From Cordilura impudica (taxonomy: Eukaryota > Arthropoda > Insecta > Diptera > Scathophagidae), in the NCBI GenBank assembly GCA_963682025.1, contig OY821521.1, forward strand, positions 121,808,981-121,872,980: a stretch of 64,000 bases of DNA, given 5' to 3'. Each line of letters opens with the position of its first letter. Positions within the stretch are counted from its first letter, which is position 1. Positions 41,790 through 53,385 of the stretch are shown one piece after another. The position numbers were made by a program, and so were the translations under genes. The notes beneath the pieces are model-generated. The model saw only the letters and a program-made list of their open reading frames with translations, did not search any database and had not been told where the DNA came from.

Positions 41790-43263
41790 TATGATGAAAT
41801 TCTTGGCATTGTGTGTGGTTTTCGCCTGGTTGTACACTTTTTACATCTGGACAGCATTATAATTATTGTTACCAAACTAATCGACAGTGCCAGATATCCA
41901 ATTGCATGATTGTGTTGCTGGTGGGACTTCAATGTGTTCGGAAGGTCCATGATGTTTTGTTCCTTCAAAGATTTTTGTAATATTGATAGCTCTTTGAGAT
42001 TGTTGGCGTATACACTTCCAAGTTTGTCGAGTTCGACTGATTATTGCTTATGGGGTATGTAATGTTTGTTTGAGGTGATACAGGTGAAACTGTGCCAAGA
42101 CTAGGGTATGATGATCTGATCGTACTAGAGACAGTTTGTCTTTCGAATTCATGCTTCAGCATGCATTCTGGATCCAGGATCAGTTGCCCGGATCCCCGTA
42201 AAGGGAAATGAGTAATGTCTTTATTGCACACAGCCGTGGCTCTTGAAGATGATAAGGTGGCATATATCCATTGATTTGGGTTGTTGAGGGCTATCCATTT
42301 TGTGTTGGATTTCTCCAGAGTGCATGTTGGTGTCATTTTGTTGTTGTACAAATTGATTTCACACATGCACGTTTCTGACCCATAATCGTAGCGAACATGA
42401 ACGTTGGAACACAGAAACATATCTTCTTTTTTCTATCACAATTGCTGAGTTCCGAATTTGTAAGAAAGATATATTGTTTATGGGATGCTGTTATGCCCAT
42501 GAAGTCAGTACATGGTTTGATGGCTACCATGGTGTTTAGTATGTTGGGTACAGGAATCAACCGGAACATCTTAAATTGTTCAACTTCAGCCAAGGGTATC
42601 GTTATTTTGAAAACTGCATGTTGGTGCGTAAGTCTATCTTGAATCTTCATAAGTTTGAATATCTGAAGTAATTCATCTTTCCCGGCTACAGGAAGTCACT
42701 GAAGTTGGTGATGGATAAATTTGATAAACTTCAGTTTGTAACTGTTGTGAAGTCAGTAACAATGGGCTAATTTTTCCATGATGCGTGTCTATGAGAGTGT
42801 CCAGAATAGATGAATGTATCTTATGTTATTCAAAATTAGGTTCAATTCTAAGACCCCATTATTGAATAGTTGGCTAAGTTGTATCTAGATGAACACATTG
42901 CTAATGTCATGCATTGCTCATGAATAATTTTTAACTTCTTGTTCTAATTGTTCAAATCTTGCCTTAGCTGCCAATTGTGATTTTTGTATGACATTGATTG
43001 TTGAATCAACAATCGATGTTTGGTTTTTCAGTAAATTTAATAGATGCGATTCATGCGCCTTGTACTTGTTGTATTGTATCTGATATATAATCAGCGTATT
43101 CAGAATTCAATATGCCAAACAATGAATGAGCAACATTCCCAATTATATTAAATGCTCCTCTTTTACTTCTTAATAGTTGGTTCTCAAGTTGTATATCGTT
43201 TTCCATGTGTTTAAAATGATAATAATGCTGAGACATGATTCGTTTAGTTTTATCATTCTGCAC
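41790..43263 (-). pseudogene. BEL2 envelope (F-like), unit 1 copy
   Basis: The features are those described for 47972-49445: a furin-type RSKR site followed by a GAFNIIGNVAHSLFG fusion-peptide-like segment near 43150-43180, cysteine-rich ectodomain pieces (42650-41965) and a C-terminal membrane segment near 41880-41935. The same stops and frameshifts are present in both copies, so they predate the duplication. Confidence 0.75.
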
Positions 43264-43305
43264 AGATTCTGTAGGGTTTCCGTGCCATTGACCAAAGTTG
43301 GTGTT

Positions 43306-43627
43306 TCAGACCAATGGGAACCCCCGGTCGTAATATACAAAAAGGTTCCATTCAGTGGTTGAAATGGCTGTTGACCCGATTTCTTCGAAATGGATACCTA
43401 ATCTTGTTCCAAATCTTATGTTTTTGACTGGATTTCCAAGTGCCATAGGTTGATAGCCCCCTTTTCCTTTTGGCCCTAGGTTCCTCAGTTGAATCTGAGA
43501 TGCTGTTGTTGATGGCTGCAGTGTTGTCATCGGACAAGATGAGCTCTTCGGAGTCTTGTTCGATGGGTAACAGAGCGAGCCGATGTATTGGGCGTTTGAG
43601 CAGTCCATTTGCTGTTTTGACTTCCAT
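43306..43627 (-). pseudogene. BEL2 pol C-terminal tail, unit 1 copy
   Basis: Reads MEVKTANGLLKRPIHRLALL, the usual last block of BEL pol polyproteins, then an acidic and basic tail. It ends just after the junction of the duplication on the 5' side, so integrase is absent from this copy. Confidence 0.75.
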
Positions 43628-43701
43628 GACTCCTATTACATTATCAGTACCAGAGTGAGTTTTGTGTTATCTTCCTTTATTATTACCAGATCGCCAATCT
43701 T

Positions 43702-45676
43702 TATTGATTGCGTTCATTGGGATTCAATTTATGGTCTTGAGAATGTGAATGATCAAATTGCTTTCATTCAAAATAACCTTCTCACAATATTTTATGAAAT
43801 TGTGCCTGAAAAAACAAGAACACTTAAACCTATACAGCCTCCTTGGTTTACTTCAATTATAAAACGTTTAATTGATAAACGAGATTTGGCATATAAACGT
43901 TGGAAGAAATTTAAAACGCCTGAGTTGTGAACTGCACATATATTGCAAAATCCAGTTATTATCGACGGAAATTCTCTTCAGCTATTGATAGCAAGAGAAA
44001 ATGGAAAGAGATCCGTGAAATTGGTATTGGGAAAAGAAATCCTTGCACTGTTGGTTCTGATGTGGACGTTGATAAGTTAAACAAACAATTTGTCGAAATT
44101 CAAGTGAATAGACCAACTGAAAATGAGTACGAAAAAATTCGTACTGTGCCTATTGAGAACTGTTTTGATTTTCGATGTGTGGATCAATCTGAAGTTCTTA
44201 AAAGTATTACATCAATTAAGACAAATGCTGTGGGCTTAGATGAAATTAATCCAAGATTTTTAAAAATTGTCGTTCCTAAACTTCTACTATTTCTTACGTA
44301 TTTAATTAATACAATATTAACAAAATCAATTTTTCCTGATATGTGGAAAAAAGCAAAAATCATTCCTAATCCAAAGAATAACAGCGACTTCCGACCTATT
44401 GCGATACTACCATTTCTATCCAAGGTTAAGGAAAATCTTATGTATAGGCAAATGAATAAGTATTTAAAGAATCAACATCTCCTTACGGATAGACAATCTG
44501 GGTTTAGACAGGACAGAAGCTGCATTACGGTTTTGATCGATGTAGTGGAAGAAATAAGATCAAAACTGGATAAGAATATGGTATCATTTCTTGTGCTTTT
44601 AGATCACAGTAAGGCCTTCGATACTGTTGATCACTCGATTCTACTCACTAAACTCGAGAAAAATCTTTAATTTCTCAAGTTCGGCTAATAAACTTATTTC
44701 CTCTTATCTTATTAATCGCAAACAAGTGGTTTCTTTAAATGGAGCGACTTCTAAAGCAGCGGATGTTGACAGAGGTGTGCCTCAGGGGTCTATTCTTGGT
44801 CCATTGCTTTTCTGTATGTATATTAACGATTTGCCTGAGGTTCTGAATTACTGTGGCGTACAAATGTATGCTGATGACGTACAGTTGTACTTAAGCAGCA
44901 GAATAGAAAATGTACAACATTGTACTGACTGTATTAATAGTGACTTGGATAATATACATAAATGGGCATGTACAAATGGCTTATGTATAAACCCTAATAA
45001 ATCAAAATGTATTTTCATTTCAAGAAGTAATAAAAAAAGACTAACTGACAATATTTTTCTACATATTAACAACTCAAGAATCGACTTTGTTCAATCATCA
45101 TCGAACTTGGGAATCACATTTAATGCTGAACTTTCTTGGTCTAACCATATAAATATATCAGCTGGTAAAGTTCATGGGATGTTGAGAAACTTGTGGGCTG
45201 TGCAATCATCGACGCCGTTTGAAATAAGAATGCTTTTGGCAAAAACCAATTTAATACCAGTTCTACTGTACGGGTGTGAAATATTTGCAAATTGCGACAC
45301 TATTGACTTTAATCGCCTCGAGGTCACATATAATAATATAGCCAGATACGTTTTCAACAGAGGTAGACGAGATAGTATATCATCATATTCATACCAGTTA
45401 CATAATACAAGTTTTAAAGATTTACTAAAATATAAAAGCCTTTTAATGATGCATAAGATTATTTATCTGAAGAACCCAGAATATCTTTTTAACAAAATTA
45501 TTTTTGCACAATCGCCTCGTGGAAGAAATTTGATATCACAAAAATACAAATACCTAATGTCTACAAGACAATTTTTCAACTACACCACGTGTCTTTGGAA
45601 CAATTTACCATCATATATCCAAGTACAAAGCAACGCATTACTTTTCAAAAAGGAACTTAAAAAATTTTTTCCTTGA
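43702..45676 (+). pseudogene. Family A reverse transcriptase, duplicated copy
   Basis: Copy of 37116-39090 lacking endonuclease: linker, fingers, palm with YADD and C-terminus with the same frameshifts. The final codon differs (Pro in place of Leu). The upstream boundary is the duplication junction in BEL2 pol sequence, not a retrotransposition end. Confidence 0.9.
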
Positions 45677-45961
45677 ATCTATGTTAAATGTCAACTTTAT
45701 TATGTTCATTATTATGTTAATTTTTATGATAAATTTACTTTATTTTTATTAAACTCGAAATTTACTGTAACTCAATGTTAATACTACAAATGTTACTTGC
45801 TATCACTGTAATTTATAAGATTTGTTCTTGTTGTGATAGCAATTCAATAAAACAATATAATAATAATAATAATAATGATTGTTAATTGAATATTAATGAA
45901 TGCTTTTATAAAAATGTTCTTCTTTATATATAAATATTTTAACCTATATTAACAATAATGT

Positions 45962-46341
45962 ATGGATGTGAGCGTTTATCCAGTTGCGATTCATTAAGCA
46001 AACAAAGGCTTAATGTAACTTATAATAACATTGCCAGATACATATATGGCCGCAAAAGATTCAGCAGCATCTCCCAATACTAGCAACAAATCTATAATAT
46101 ATCATTCGAAAACTTATAAAAATGCCGAACATTGTTGTATTTACATAAAATAGTTTACACAGGTCAACCTGAATACCTCTGCAGAATAACTTTTTCGAGG
46201 TCCATGCGAGGTAAAAAATTTAACACTGTACGATATAAAAAGCAAATATCTGAACGCCTTTGTAACCAACTACCCCCCAATATTCAAATTATTAGCAATG
46301 AAACGCACTTCAAAGCAGATATATTTAGCGACTTAGCTTAA
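45962..46341 (+). pseudogene. Reverse transcriptase C-terminus of a family A/B relative (unit 2)
   Basis: Identical copy of 39780-40159. Here the Gypsy LTR end precedes it without the foldback insert, which shows the ancestral arrangement. Confidence 0.75.
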
Positions 46342-47377
46342 TTAAAAACATTTTATAATAACTATTATAGTTGTTTTACTCATAATTAAATAATTGTTAA
46401 ATTAAAATTACATATTGTTTTAAATATTTAAAATTGTATTAATTTTATTTTATTTTGTTTAACAATGTTCTTGTTTAACAATGTTCTCTGTTTGCTTAAT
46501 AATAGAATAATTATAAATTAAACGGTGTATGTTGTATTTGTGTTTTGGTTTCCAACCATAATAATGGTTAATAGTGTTATTAGTTATAAACGGTCAGTCA
46601 ATTGTGTTTATTAACTGGCCTAAGTTTTTAGTCTGATTAAGCATTATTATGATTGGTAATAATGAATTTGAATATCCACCAAATGTGTGGTAACAATATA
46701 TATAAACATATGCAAAATGTGAGTAAAAAAGTGCAGTGTATGTAAACAATAAATATAAACAAATATAAAGACGTGACTGCGTCGTATCTAAACAGTTAAA
46801 ATTTAATAAAATGTTAGTAAATATCCACAGATACTACTTCCTCTTTCCTCCTTCCCATATCTTATTTTCCTGAGATCAACACAATGCACCGCATTTGTAG
46901 AGGATCCCCTGAGCGTTAGTTTGTAATATAAAAAAAAAAAAAAGGACTTATGGTATCCAACTTCAGAGATAAAAAAGTTGATAAAAAAAAAAGTGGTATA
47001 CATACTAAGATAATTATTATAAGGATTGGTATATAAGATTTTAGTTCATATTGTTAGGCCTCAGAGCAGCAGAAAAAGTTGAAATAAAAATATTAATTTT
47101 TGTTATTGCTTTGATAATTTGGATTTTGTTATCAAAGTTGAATCATTTCTTTTATTAAATATTTCGTGATAAAAAATTTTCAAACTATGAAAACTATTCA
47201 GTGCTGGACATTGGGCTAGAGCCAAGGTTTTAACCTTCTTAAACAATTTTATATATTCATAAAATTGAGAATTTATTCTAAATAGTTTTCTAAGAAAGCA
47301 TTATATGTTGTGTTTGGTTATCCCTATTGCGTATTGCCTACATTTTAAGTAGTACAGATATATTTTAAGAAAAAATA
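46342..47377. other. Non-coding target sequence left of BEL2 (unit 2)
   Basis: Same as 40160-41194; no gene or element recognised. It contains A-rich and T-rich runs that differ in length by one or two bases from unit 1. Confidence 0.5.
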
Positions 47378-47382
47378 AGTGT

Positions 47383-47909
47383 TGTTAATGTGTGTTGAAA
47401 CTATTAGTATAAGTCAAACCAAACACTTAAATTTGGTCTGTACTAATTTGCTTGTTTCTTAAAAATTGTTTGGTCTTCAAGCACTTGTAACTTGAAGACC
47501 AGTGTTCAGTAATTAAAACAAAATAAATTCTTTTAACTACTGACTTTATTGAAGTTTTTTTTTGAGGTATTTATACAAAAATTACACATCAAAAATGCTG
47601 ACTTAACTAAATGTCATTGAATTAAAATTTATGCTATATTGGCCAATAATAAAACAGACTGTATAAAAAGGTATAAATGTAATTTGATCTATTAATAACA
47701 AAATTTACGTTAAATTGGCCAATAATAAGAAAGACAATATTAACTACATAACATTCAATGCATTCCCTAATTATTGTAATATGTTAGGGGAATTCCACAT
47801 TAATTGAATTTAAATATATTGAATCTTAACATTCTCCACATTCACTAATTATTGCAATATGTTAGGGGAATTCTACATTAATTGAATTTAAATATACTGA
47901 ATCTTAACA
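47383..47909 (-). repeat. BEL2 3' LTR (527 bp)
   Basis: Homologous to 55433-55828 but longer. It holds a second copy of an approximately 78-bp segment (47754-47831 against 47832-47909, both ending GAATCTTAACA) and about 50 bp near 47640-47700 absent from the 5' LTR. The outer end is TGTTAATG at 47383, next to the AGTGT duplication. Confidence 0.9.
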
Positions 47910-47918
47910 TTCTCCCCC
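47910..47918 (-). promoter_or_regulatory. BEL2 polypurine tract
   Basis: GGGGGAGAA in element orientation, directly before the TGTTAAG start of the 3' LTR. Confidence 0.8.
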
Positions 47919-47971
47919 GCGTATAACGGATGTTCAACAATGTTGTGGTGATCTTATGTTGCCTAGACCTT

Positions 47972-49445
47972 TATGATGAAATTCTTGGCATTGTGTGTGG
48001 TTTTCGCCTGGTTGTACACTTTTTACATCTGGACAGCATTATAATTATTGTTACCAAACTAATCGACAGTGCCAGATATCCAATTGCATGATTGTGTTGC
48101 TGGTGGGACTTCAATGTGTTCGGAAGGTCCATGATGTTTTGTTCCTTCAAAGATTTTTGTAATATTGATAGCTCTTTGAGATTGTTGGCGTATACACTTC
48201 CAAGTTTGTCGAGTTCGACTGATTATTGCTTATGGGGTATGTAATGTTTGTTTGAGGTGATACAGGTGAAACTGTGCCAAGACTAGGGTATGATGATCTG
48301 ATCGTACTAGAGACAGTTTGTCTTTCGAATTCATGCTTCAGCATGCATTCTGGATCCAGGATCAGTTGCCCGGATCCCCGTAAAGGGAAATGAGTAATGT
48401 CTTTATTGCACACAGCCGTGGCTCTTGAAGATGATAAGGTGGCATATATCCATTGATTTGGGTTGTTGAGGGCTATCCATTTTGTGTTGGATTTCTCCAG
48501 AGTGCATGTTGGTGTCATTTTGTTGTTGTACAAATTGATTTCACACATGCACGTTTCTGACCCATAATCGTAGCGAACATGAACGTTGGAACACAGAAAC
48601 ATATCTTCTTTTTTCTATCACAATTGCTGAGTTCCGAATTTGTAAGAAAGATATATTGTTTATGGGATGCTGTTATGCCCATGAAGTCAGTACATGGTTT
48701 GATGGCTACCATGGTGTTTAGTATGTTGGGTACAGGAATCAACCGGAACATCTTAAATTGTTCAACTTCAGCCAAGGGTATCGTTATTTTGAAAACTGCA
48801 TGTTGGTGCGTAAGTCTATCTTGAATCTTCATAAGTTTGAATATCTGAAGTAATTCATCTTTCCCGGCTACAGGAAGTCACTGAAGTTGGTGATGGATAA
48901 ATTTGATAAACTTCAGTTTGTAACTGTTGTGAAGTCAGTAACAATGGGCTAATTTTTCCATGATGCGTGTCTATGAGAGTGTCCAGAATAGATGAATGTA
49001 TCTTATGTTATTCAAAATTAGGTTCAATTCTAAGACCCCATTATTGAATAGTTGGCTAAGTTGTATCTAGATGAACACATTGCTAATGTCATGCATTGCT
49101 CATGAATAATTTTTAACTTCTTGTTCTAATTGTTCAAATCTTGCCTTAGCTGCCAATTGTGATTTTTGTATGACATTGATTGTTGAATCAACAATCGATG
49201 TTTGGTTTTTCAGTAAATTTAATAGATGCGATTCATGCGCCTTGTACTTGTTGTATTGTATCTGATATATAATCAGCGTATTCAGAATTCAATATGCCAA
49301 ACAATGAATGAGCAACATTCCCAATTATATTAAATGCTCCTCTTTTACTTCTTAATAGTTGGTTCTCAAGTTGTATATCGTTTTCCATGTGTTTAAAATG
49401 ATAATAATGCTGAGACATGATTCGTTTAGTTTTATCATTCTGCAC
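47972..49445 (-). pseudogene. BEL2 envelope, F-like fusion protein relic
   Basis: An RSKR furin-type site is followed by GAFNIIGNVAHSLFG, the cleavage site and fusion peptide pattern of baculovirus F-like Env proteins also carried by gypsy and roo elements. Downstream pieces (48832-48147, two frames) hold several cysteines and N-x-S/T sites. A hydrophobic stretch (AIGYLALSISLVTIIIML) near 48062-48115 would be the membrane anchor, followed by a short basic tail. Frames change near 49235, 48840 and 48600, so it is broken. Annotated for position and family only. Confidence 0.75.
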
Positions 49446-49487
49446 AGATTCTGTAGGGTTTCCGTGCCATTGACCAAAGTTGGTGTT

Positions 49488-49809
49488 TCAGACCAATGGG
49501 AACCCCCGGTCGTAATATACAAAAAGGTTCCATTCAGTGGTTGAAATGGCTGTTGACCCGATTTCTTCGAAATGGATACCTAATCTTGTTCCAAATCTTA
49601 TGTTTTTGACTGGATTTCCAAGTGCCATAGGTTGATAGCCCCCTTTTCCTTTTGGCCCTAGGTTCCTCAGTTGAATCTGAGATGCTGTTGTTGATGGCTG
49701 CAGTGTTGTCATCGGACAAGATGAGCTCTTCGGAGTCTTGTTCGATGGGTAACAGAGCGAGCCGATGTATTGGGCGTTTGAGCAGTCCATTTGCTGTTTT
49801 GACTTCCAT
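49488..49809 (-). pseudogene. BEL2 pol C-terminal tail
   Basis: Carries the MEVKTANGLLKRPIHRLALL block that closes BEL pol polyproteins, then SDSTEEPRAKRKRG. It is in a different frame from the integrase frame that ends at 49818, implying one frameshift between them. It overlaps the region just upstream of env. Confidence 0.75.
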
Positions 49810-49817
49810 GACTCCTA

Positions 49818-50370
49818 TTACATTATCAGTACCAGAGTGAGTTTTGTGTTATCTTCCTTTATTATTACCAGATCGCCAATCTTTATGTTGGGAAATTGTT
49901 TATTCCACTTATGACGTTGTTGCAATTGGTTTAAATATTCGGTGGACCATCTTTTCCAAAATTCCTGTTTGAGATGAGCCACGAGTTTCCAGTGAGCGAG
50001 TCCTGATGCTTTTATTGGTGTTGCACTACTATCTATTTGTAATACGAGCGCTTCGCCAATAAGAAAGTGACCAGGAGTCAAAGCCTCAAGATTGTTAGGA
50101 TCACTTGACATAGGCGTTAGTGGGCGGGAGTTAAGTATTGCTTTAATTTCCACTACGATTGTTTTTAGTTCTTCTTGAGTTAACGATGCCGTCGCAACAC
50201 TGCGTAACAATCGATGTTTGGCAGATTTCACTGCCGATTCCTATAATCCCACAAAGTGTGGTGCATGCGGTGGGATAAAGTGGATATGTATTCCTGTTAA
50301 GCTAGCAGTTGAGATGATTGAATCCTGCCCCTTGTCGGAATAGATACCTTCAGCTAATTCCGCAGTGAGA
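49818..50370 (-). pseudogene. BEL2 integrase, second half of core and C-terminal domain
   Basis: The minus strand reads GIYSDKGQD (second catalytic Asp region), HFIPPHAPHF, then ESAVKSAKHRLLRSV with the catalytic Glu position, AILNSRPLTPMSSDP, LEALTPGHFLIGE, KLVAHLKQEFWKRWSTEYL and an SH3-like IKIGDLVIIKED. A stop at about 50242 interrupts it. To the right it breaks at the inversion; the first part of integrase is on the other strand at 51250-51486. Confidence 0.85.
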
Positions 50371-50371
50371 A

Positions 50372-51490
50372 CACAAACACGGTAAAAACTGGGATTATCA
50401 TAGCTGCCTAAAACTGACCATTTTTCATCAAGGTTAAAGTGAATCATCAACAGGCTGTCACAAAACGCACGGCAACGTCAGATCTCGCAAGGTTATTTGA
50501 CCCCCTTGGACTACTAGCACCTGTAGTTGTCAAGGCAAAGATGTTTATTCAACAGCTATGGCAATTAAAGCTAGACTGGGATAAACCATTACCTGCAAAC
50601 CTTCACACAATCTGGGCTAAATTCAGAAAAGATTTAGACAGTTTAAACAATTTTAAAATTCCTCGACACGTTTTTAAAGGAGAACTACCAGTAAAAACAG
50701 TTGCATATATTTTCAGACGCTTCAGAAAAGGCTTTTGGTGCAGTTGCTTACATCCGAGCAATTCTTAAGGATAAACGAGTAATTGTACAACTGCTCTGTG
50801 CCAAGACACGGGTTGCTCCATTAAAACAACAGACACTACCTCGCCTAGAATTATCTGCTGCAGTTATGGCGGCCCAACTTACACACAGGATTAAAACAGA
50901 TCTTCAAATCAAAAATCAATCTGCAATTTTATGGACTAATTTACAAATAGTACTATCCTGGATAAACACTTAATCCTCCATGTACCATGCGTTCGTAGCT
51001 AATAGAATTTCCGAAATTCAGTCATTGACGTTACCCGACCAGTGGCGCCACATCCGATCAAAGGACAACCCTGCTGATATGCTATCCAGAGGTTTACCAG
51101 CAGTTCAACTTGCTCAATGTAATTTAAGGTTGTATGGACCACTGTTTCTGCATGGACAAGAACTCTAAATCCCCAGTGAACTCAAGAGAAAAAAGACAAG
51201 TGTAATCTCAACAGTTACCGAAACTGACAACTTTATTTACAAAATCCCACATAAAAACTCCTTCAAAACACTGCAAGGAATATTGGGGTATATAATTAGA
51301 TTCGTAAAAAATTCAAGGATCAAAAAATATCAGCGCCCCTCACATCAATCACTAACTCCTGCCGAACTAGATAGTGCATTGCACATAATTATAAAAACCA
51401 TACAGGCTTCAGAATTTTCGCAGGAAATCAATATTTGTCGGAAAACAAAGAATAAACATCTTTACCTTGACAACTACAGGTGCTAGTAGT
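50372..51490 (+). pseudogene. Inverted block of BEL2 pol: RT end, RNase H, integrase start
   Basis: On the plus strand, opposite to the rest of BEL2, are TKRTATSDLARLFDPLGLLA (RT connection), KLDWDKPLP, the Pao RNase H blocks HIFSDASEKAFGAVAYIRA, LPRLELSAAVMAAQL and ILWTNLQIVLSWI, then FVANRISEIQSL, SKDNPADMLSRG and, near 51250-51420, the spacer before the integrase zinc domain (TPAELDSALHIIIK). This is exactly the part missing between 51587 (RT) and 50370 (integrase). Arms of about 100 bp at 50372-50545 and 51450-51575 are inverse complements, so the block was turned round in place. Confidence 0.85.
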
Positions 51491-51586
51491 CCAAGGGGGT
51501 CAAATAACCTTGCGAGATCTGGTCAGTTTTAGGCAGCTATGATAATCCCAGATTTTTTACCGTGCTTGTGTTGAAACTGTTGAAAT

Positions 51587-52620
51587 TTAAATCCACCTCC
51601 TGATCACCGAGTAGAATGTTTTTTTTAGCAGTTGTGGGTGATTTGCACACCATTTTTTCAAATTGAAACCATGCCGTTTTAGAATCGTGATGAGTTCCCT
51701 TTGCATCTCAATTGTAATCTTAAGGCTGTCTGACCCTCCAAGTCCATCATCCATGCAGAAATTATCCTTTAACATTTGAGCTCCAAATGGATAATTTATA
51801 GCATTTTCGTCGGCGATTTTTTGTAGACATCGTGTGTGCTGTCCGTGTCCCATATGTAACCGTGTTAAGTCTATAGTAATTGACAGGTGCTGATAAATTT
51901 TCTCTCCAAATTATTAATTGGTAGTGCCGAACGGTTGGATGAAGTAAAATTTGTCTATACATTTTTTCGATATCAGTGGTGAAGGCAAACTTCGGTAATC
52001 GGAAACGCAGCAAAATTAAAAATAATTCATTTTGGACAGTAGCCTGATGAAGTCTTTTGCTGATGCGTCGAACACTACTCTAAGTTTCGTTGTGGAGCTG
52101 TCTGCTTTCAGAACGCAGTGGTGAGGATTAATGTATCTTGGATTAATACGGTATCAATATCGACCTCTTCCATATGTCCTAAGTGTTCATAATCCCGCAT
52201 AAATTTGATGTATTGAAGTCGCATATCTTCGTTTTTTAGAAGTCGACGTTCTAGGCCCAAAAATCTGTTTTATGCCATCCCGTGGGAGTCCCTTAAAGCT
52301 GTTGGGTTCTCACGAAATGGAAGACTGACAATGAAGCGGCCATCTGTATTGGTGTGAACATGTTGGGTGAAATGTGATTCACATTGTTGTTCTGATGGTG
52401 ACAGGCGCCTTTTGTTGGCTTCAATCTCGTCCAATTTCCACAGATGTTCTATGGCTTCTTCCAATGTTGTAGTGTCTCCAAATATTGCACATGTGGGCGC
52501 ATATAACGGGTTAGGCGATGGATTTTTTCCCATTGCACCTCCCACAATCCAGCCAAGTTCAGTATTTTGGAGTGTGGGAAGATCATCACCTAGATGTACA
52601 GTTCCATTTTTAGTTAACTA
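51587..52620 (-). pseudogene. BEL2 pol N-terminal region and reverse transcriptase palm
   Basis: 52545-52270: TLEEAIEHLWKLDEI and SEQQCESHFTQHV, the segment that precedes RT in BEL pol. 52013-51762: RLPKFAFTTDIEKMYRQILL (first catalytic Asp) and RLNTVTYGT. 51853-51587: CMDDGLGGSDS, the YVDD-equivalent box with Met for Tyr-Val, then FNLKKWCANH. Frameshifts near 52260, 52050 and 51850. The protein is cut at the inversion edge near 51575. Confidence 0.8.
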
Positions 52621-53099
52621 GTGTTCGCTCAGTGGTTGAAATTCTCCAAGCCAAATTTAATTTAGTTAATTTTGAGTTTTTTGTTGTAATTTTTTAACAA
52701 ATTGAGAAAGAGAGATCATGGCTTAACTGGTTTAACCTATCTTAGGCACAAAAATGTAGAAAAAAAATACATTCTGCACTGCTCCTATTGACAATCTATC
52801 AAATAAAAAAAAATAATCAAGCGAATACGTTGAGTTTAAGGCAGTTAAAATGGTTCTTAACTTTTTTCACTTGCCTATTTATATATAGATTTGAAATAAA
52901 ACTGTTCAAAGTAGCAAATCTATTTTTTCTTGCTGATAGAAATGCAGATCTGCTAAGTGAATGTTGTTGGGAATATCGCAAGTTGAAATGTCAAACTGAC
53001 TTGGTTGTGCGGGAATTATACTTGGGAGTACATAAGCTTCCACGTTTGCCGAGAACTTTAGGTCCCTGGACTTCATAGCGATATTTAGGCGATATTTAG

Positions 53100-53330
53100 A
53101 TTTTTTGAGTTTCTGCAACACCGTCGAGGCACAGGGAGGCTTCTCATGGCGAAATTGCCAATTTTTTACAAACACGTTTAGATACAACATTCACTTGCGA
53201 ACCTGAATCTGATACTGCCAAAAATTTATTGGATACACCGTTTGAAGCTGTAATGATAACCTTCGCTGTTGATGTAACTGCTACAATGTTTGATGTAGTC
53301 ATTTCTACTGGTGTATTTGGATGTGAACTG
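53100..53330 (-). pseudogene. BEL2 protease
   Basis: The minus strand reads TAKVIITASNGVSNKFLAVSD, then SGSQVNVVS, giving the D-S-G active-site triplet of the aspartic protease, and KLAISP further on. It follows gag in order. The region 52630-53100 has no clear domain. Confidence 0.6.
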
Positions 53331-53385
53331 CTTTCTCTTCAACTCGAATTTGATATTTTTTCTTTTTGTTTATTATCCCTTTTAT

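Larger units (their letters stand above)
37116..43701. repeat. Tandem duplication, unit 1 (6,586 bp)
   Basis: Nearly identical to 43702-49883 base for base, apart from a 404-bp net insertion (foldback element plus its target duplication) and a handful of single changes: TTTTTTCTTTGA against TTTTTTCCTTGA at the family A stop, CCATATG against CCAAATG near 40499, and poly(A)/poly(T) length at 40750 and 41370. It includes the family A RT, the outer end of the Gypsy LTR, a family A-like RT tail, and the BEL2 3' LTR and envelope. Confidence 0.95.
41200..43701 (-). mobile_element. BEL2 3' part, duplicated copy in unit 1
   Basis: Same sequence as 47383-49883: 3' LTR (41200-41727), envelope (41790-43263) and pol tail (43306-43627). 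It ends at the duplication junction instead of continuing into integrase, so it is a product of the segmental duplication and not a separate insertion. It shares the same left target bases AGTGT. Confidence 0.9.
43702..49883. repeat. Tandem duplication, unit 2 (6,182 bp)
   Basis: Starts with the TAT at 43702-43704, which is the shared 3-bp word between the end of unit 1 (ATCTT-TAT) and the start of the copied segment (CAGCG-TAT at 37116). Beyond 49884 the sequence continues as uninterrupted BEL2 integrase, so unit 2 is in its native 3' context while unit 1 is native on the 5' side. Confidence 0.95.

Noticed and set aside
41200..43701. A second independent BEL2 insertion
   Set aside because: It ends at the duplication junction, shares all lesions with unit 2 and the same target bases, so it is a segmental copy.
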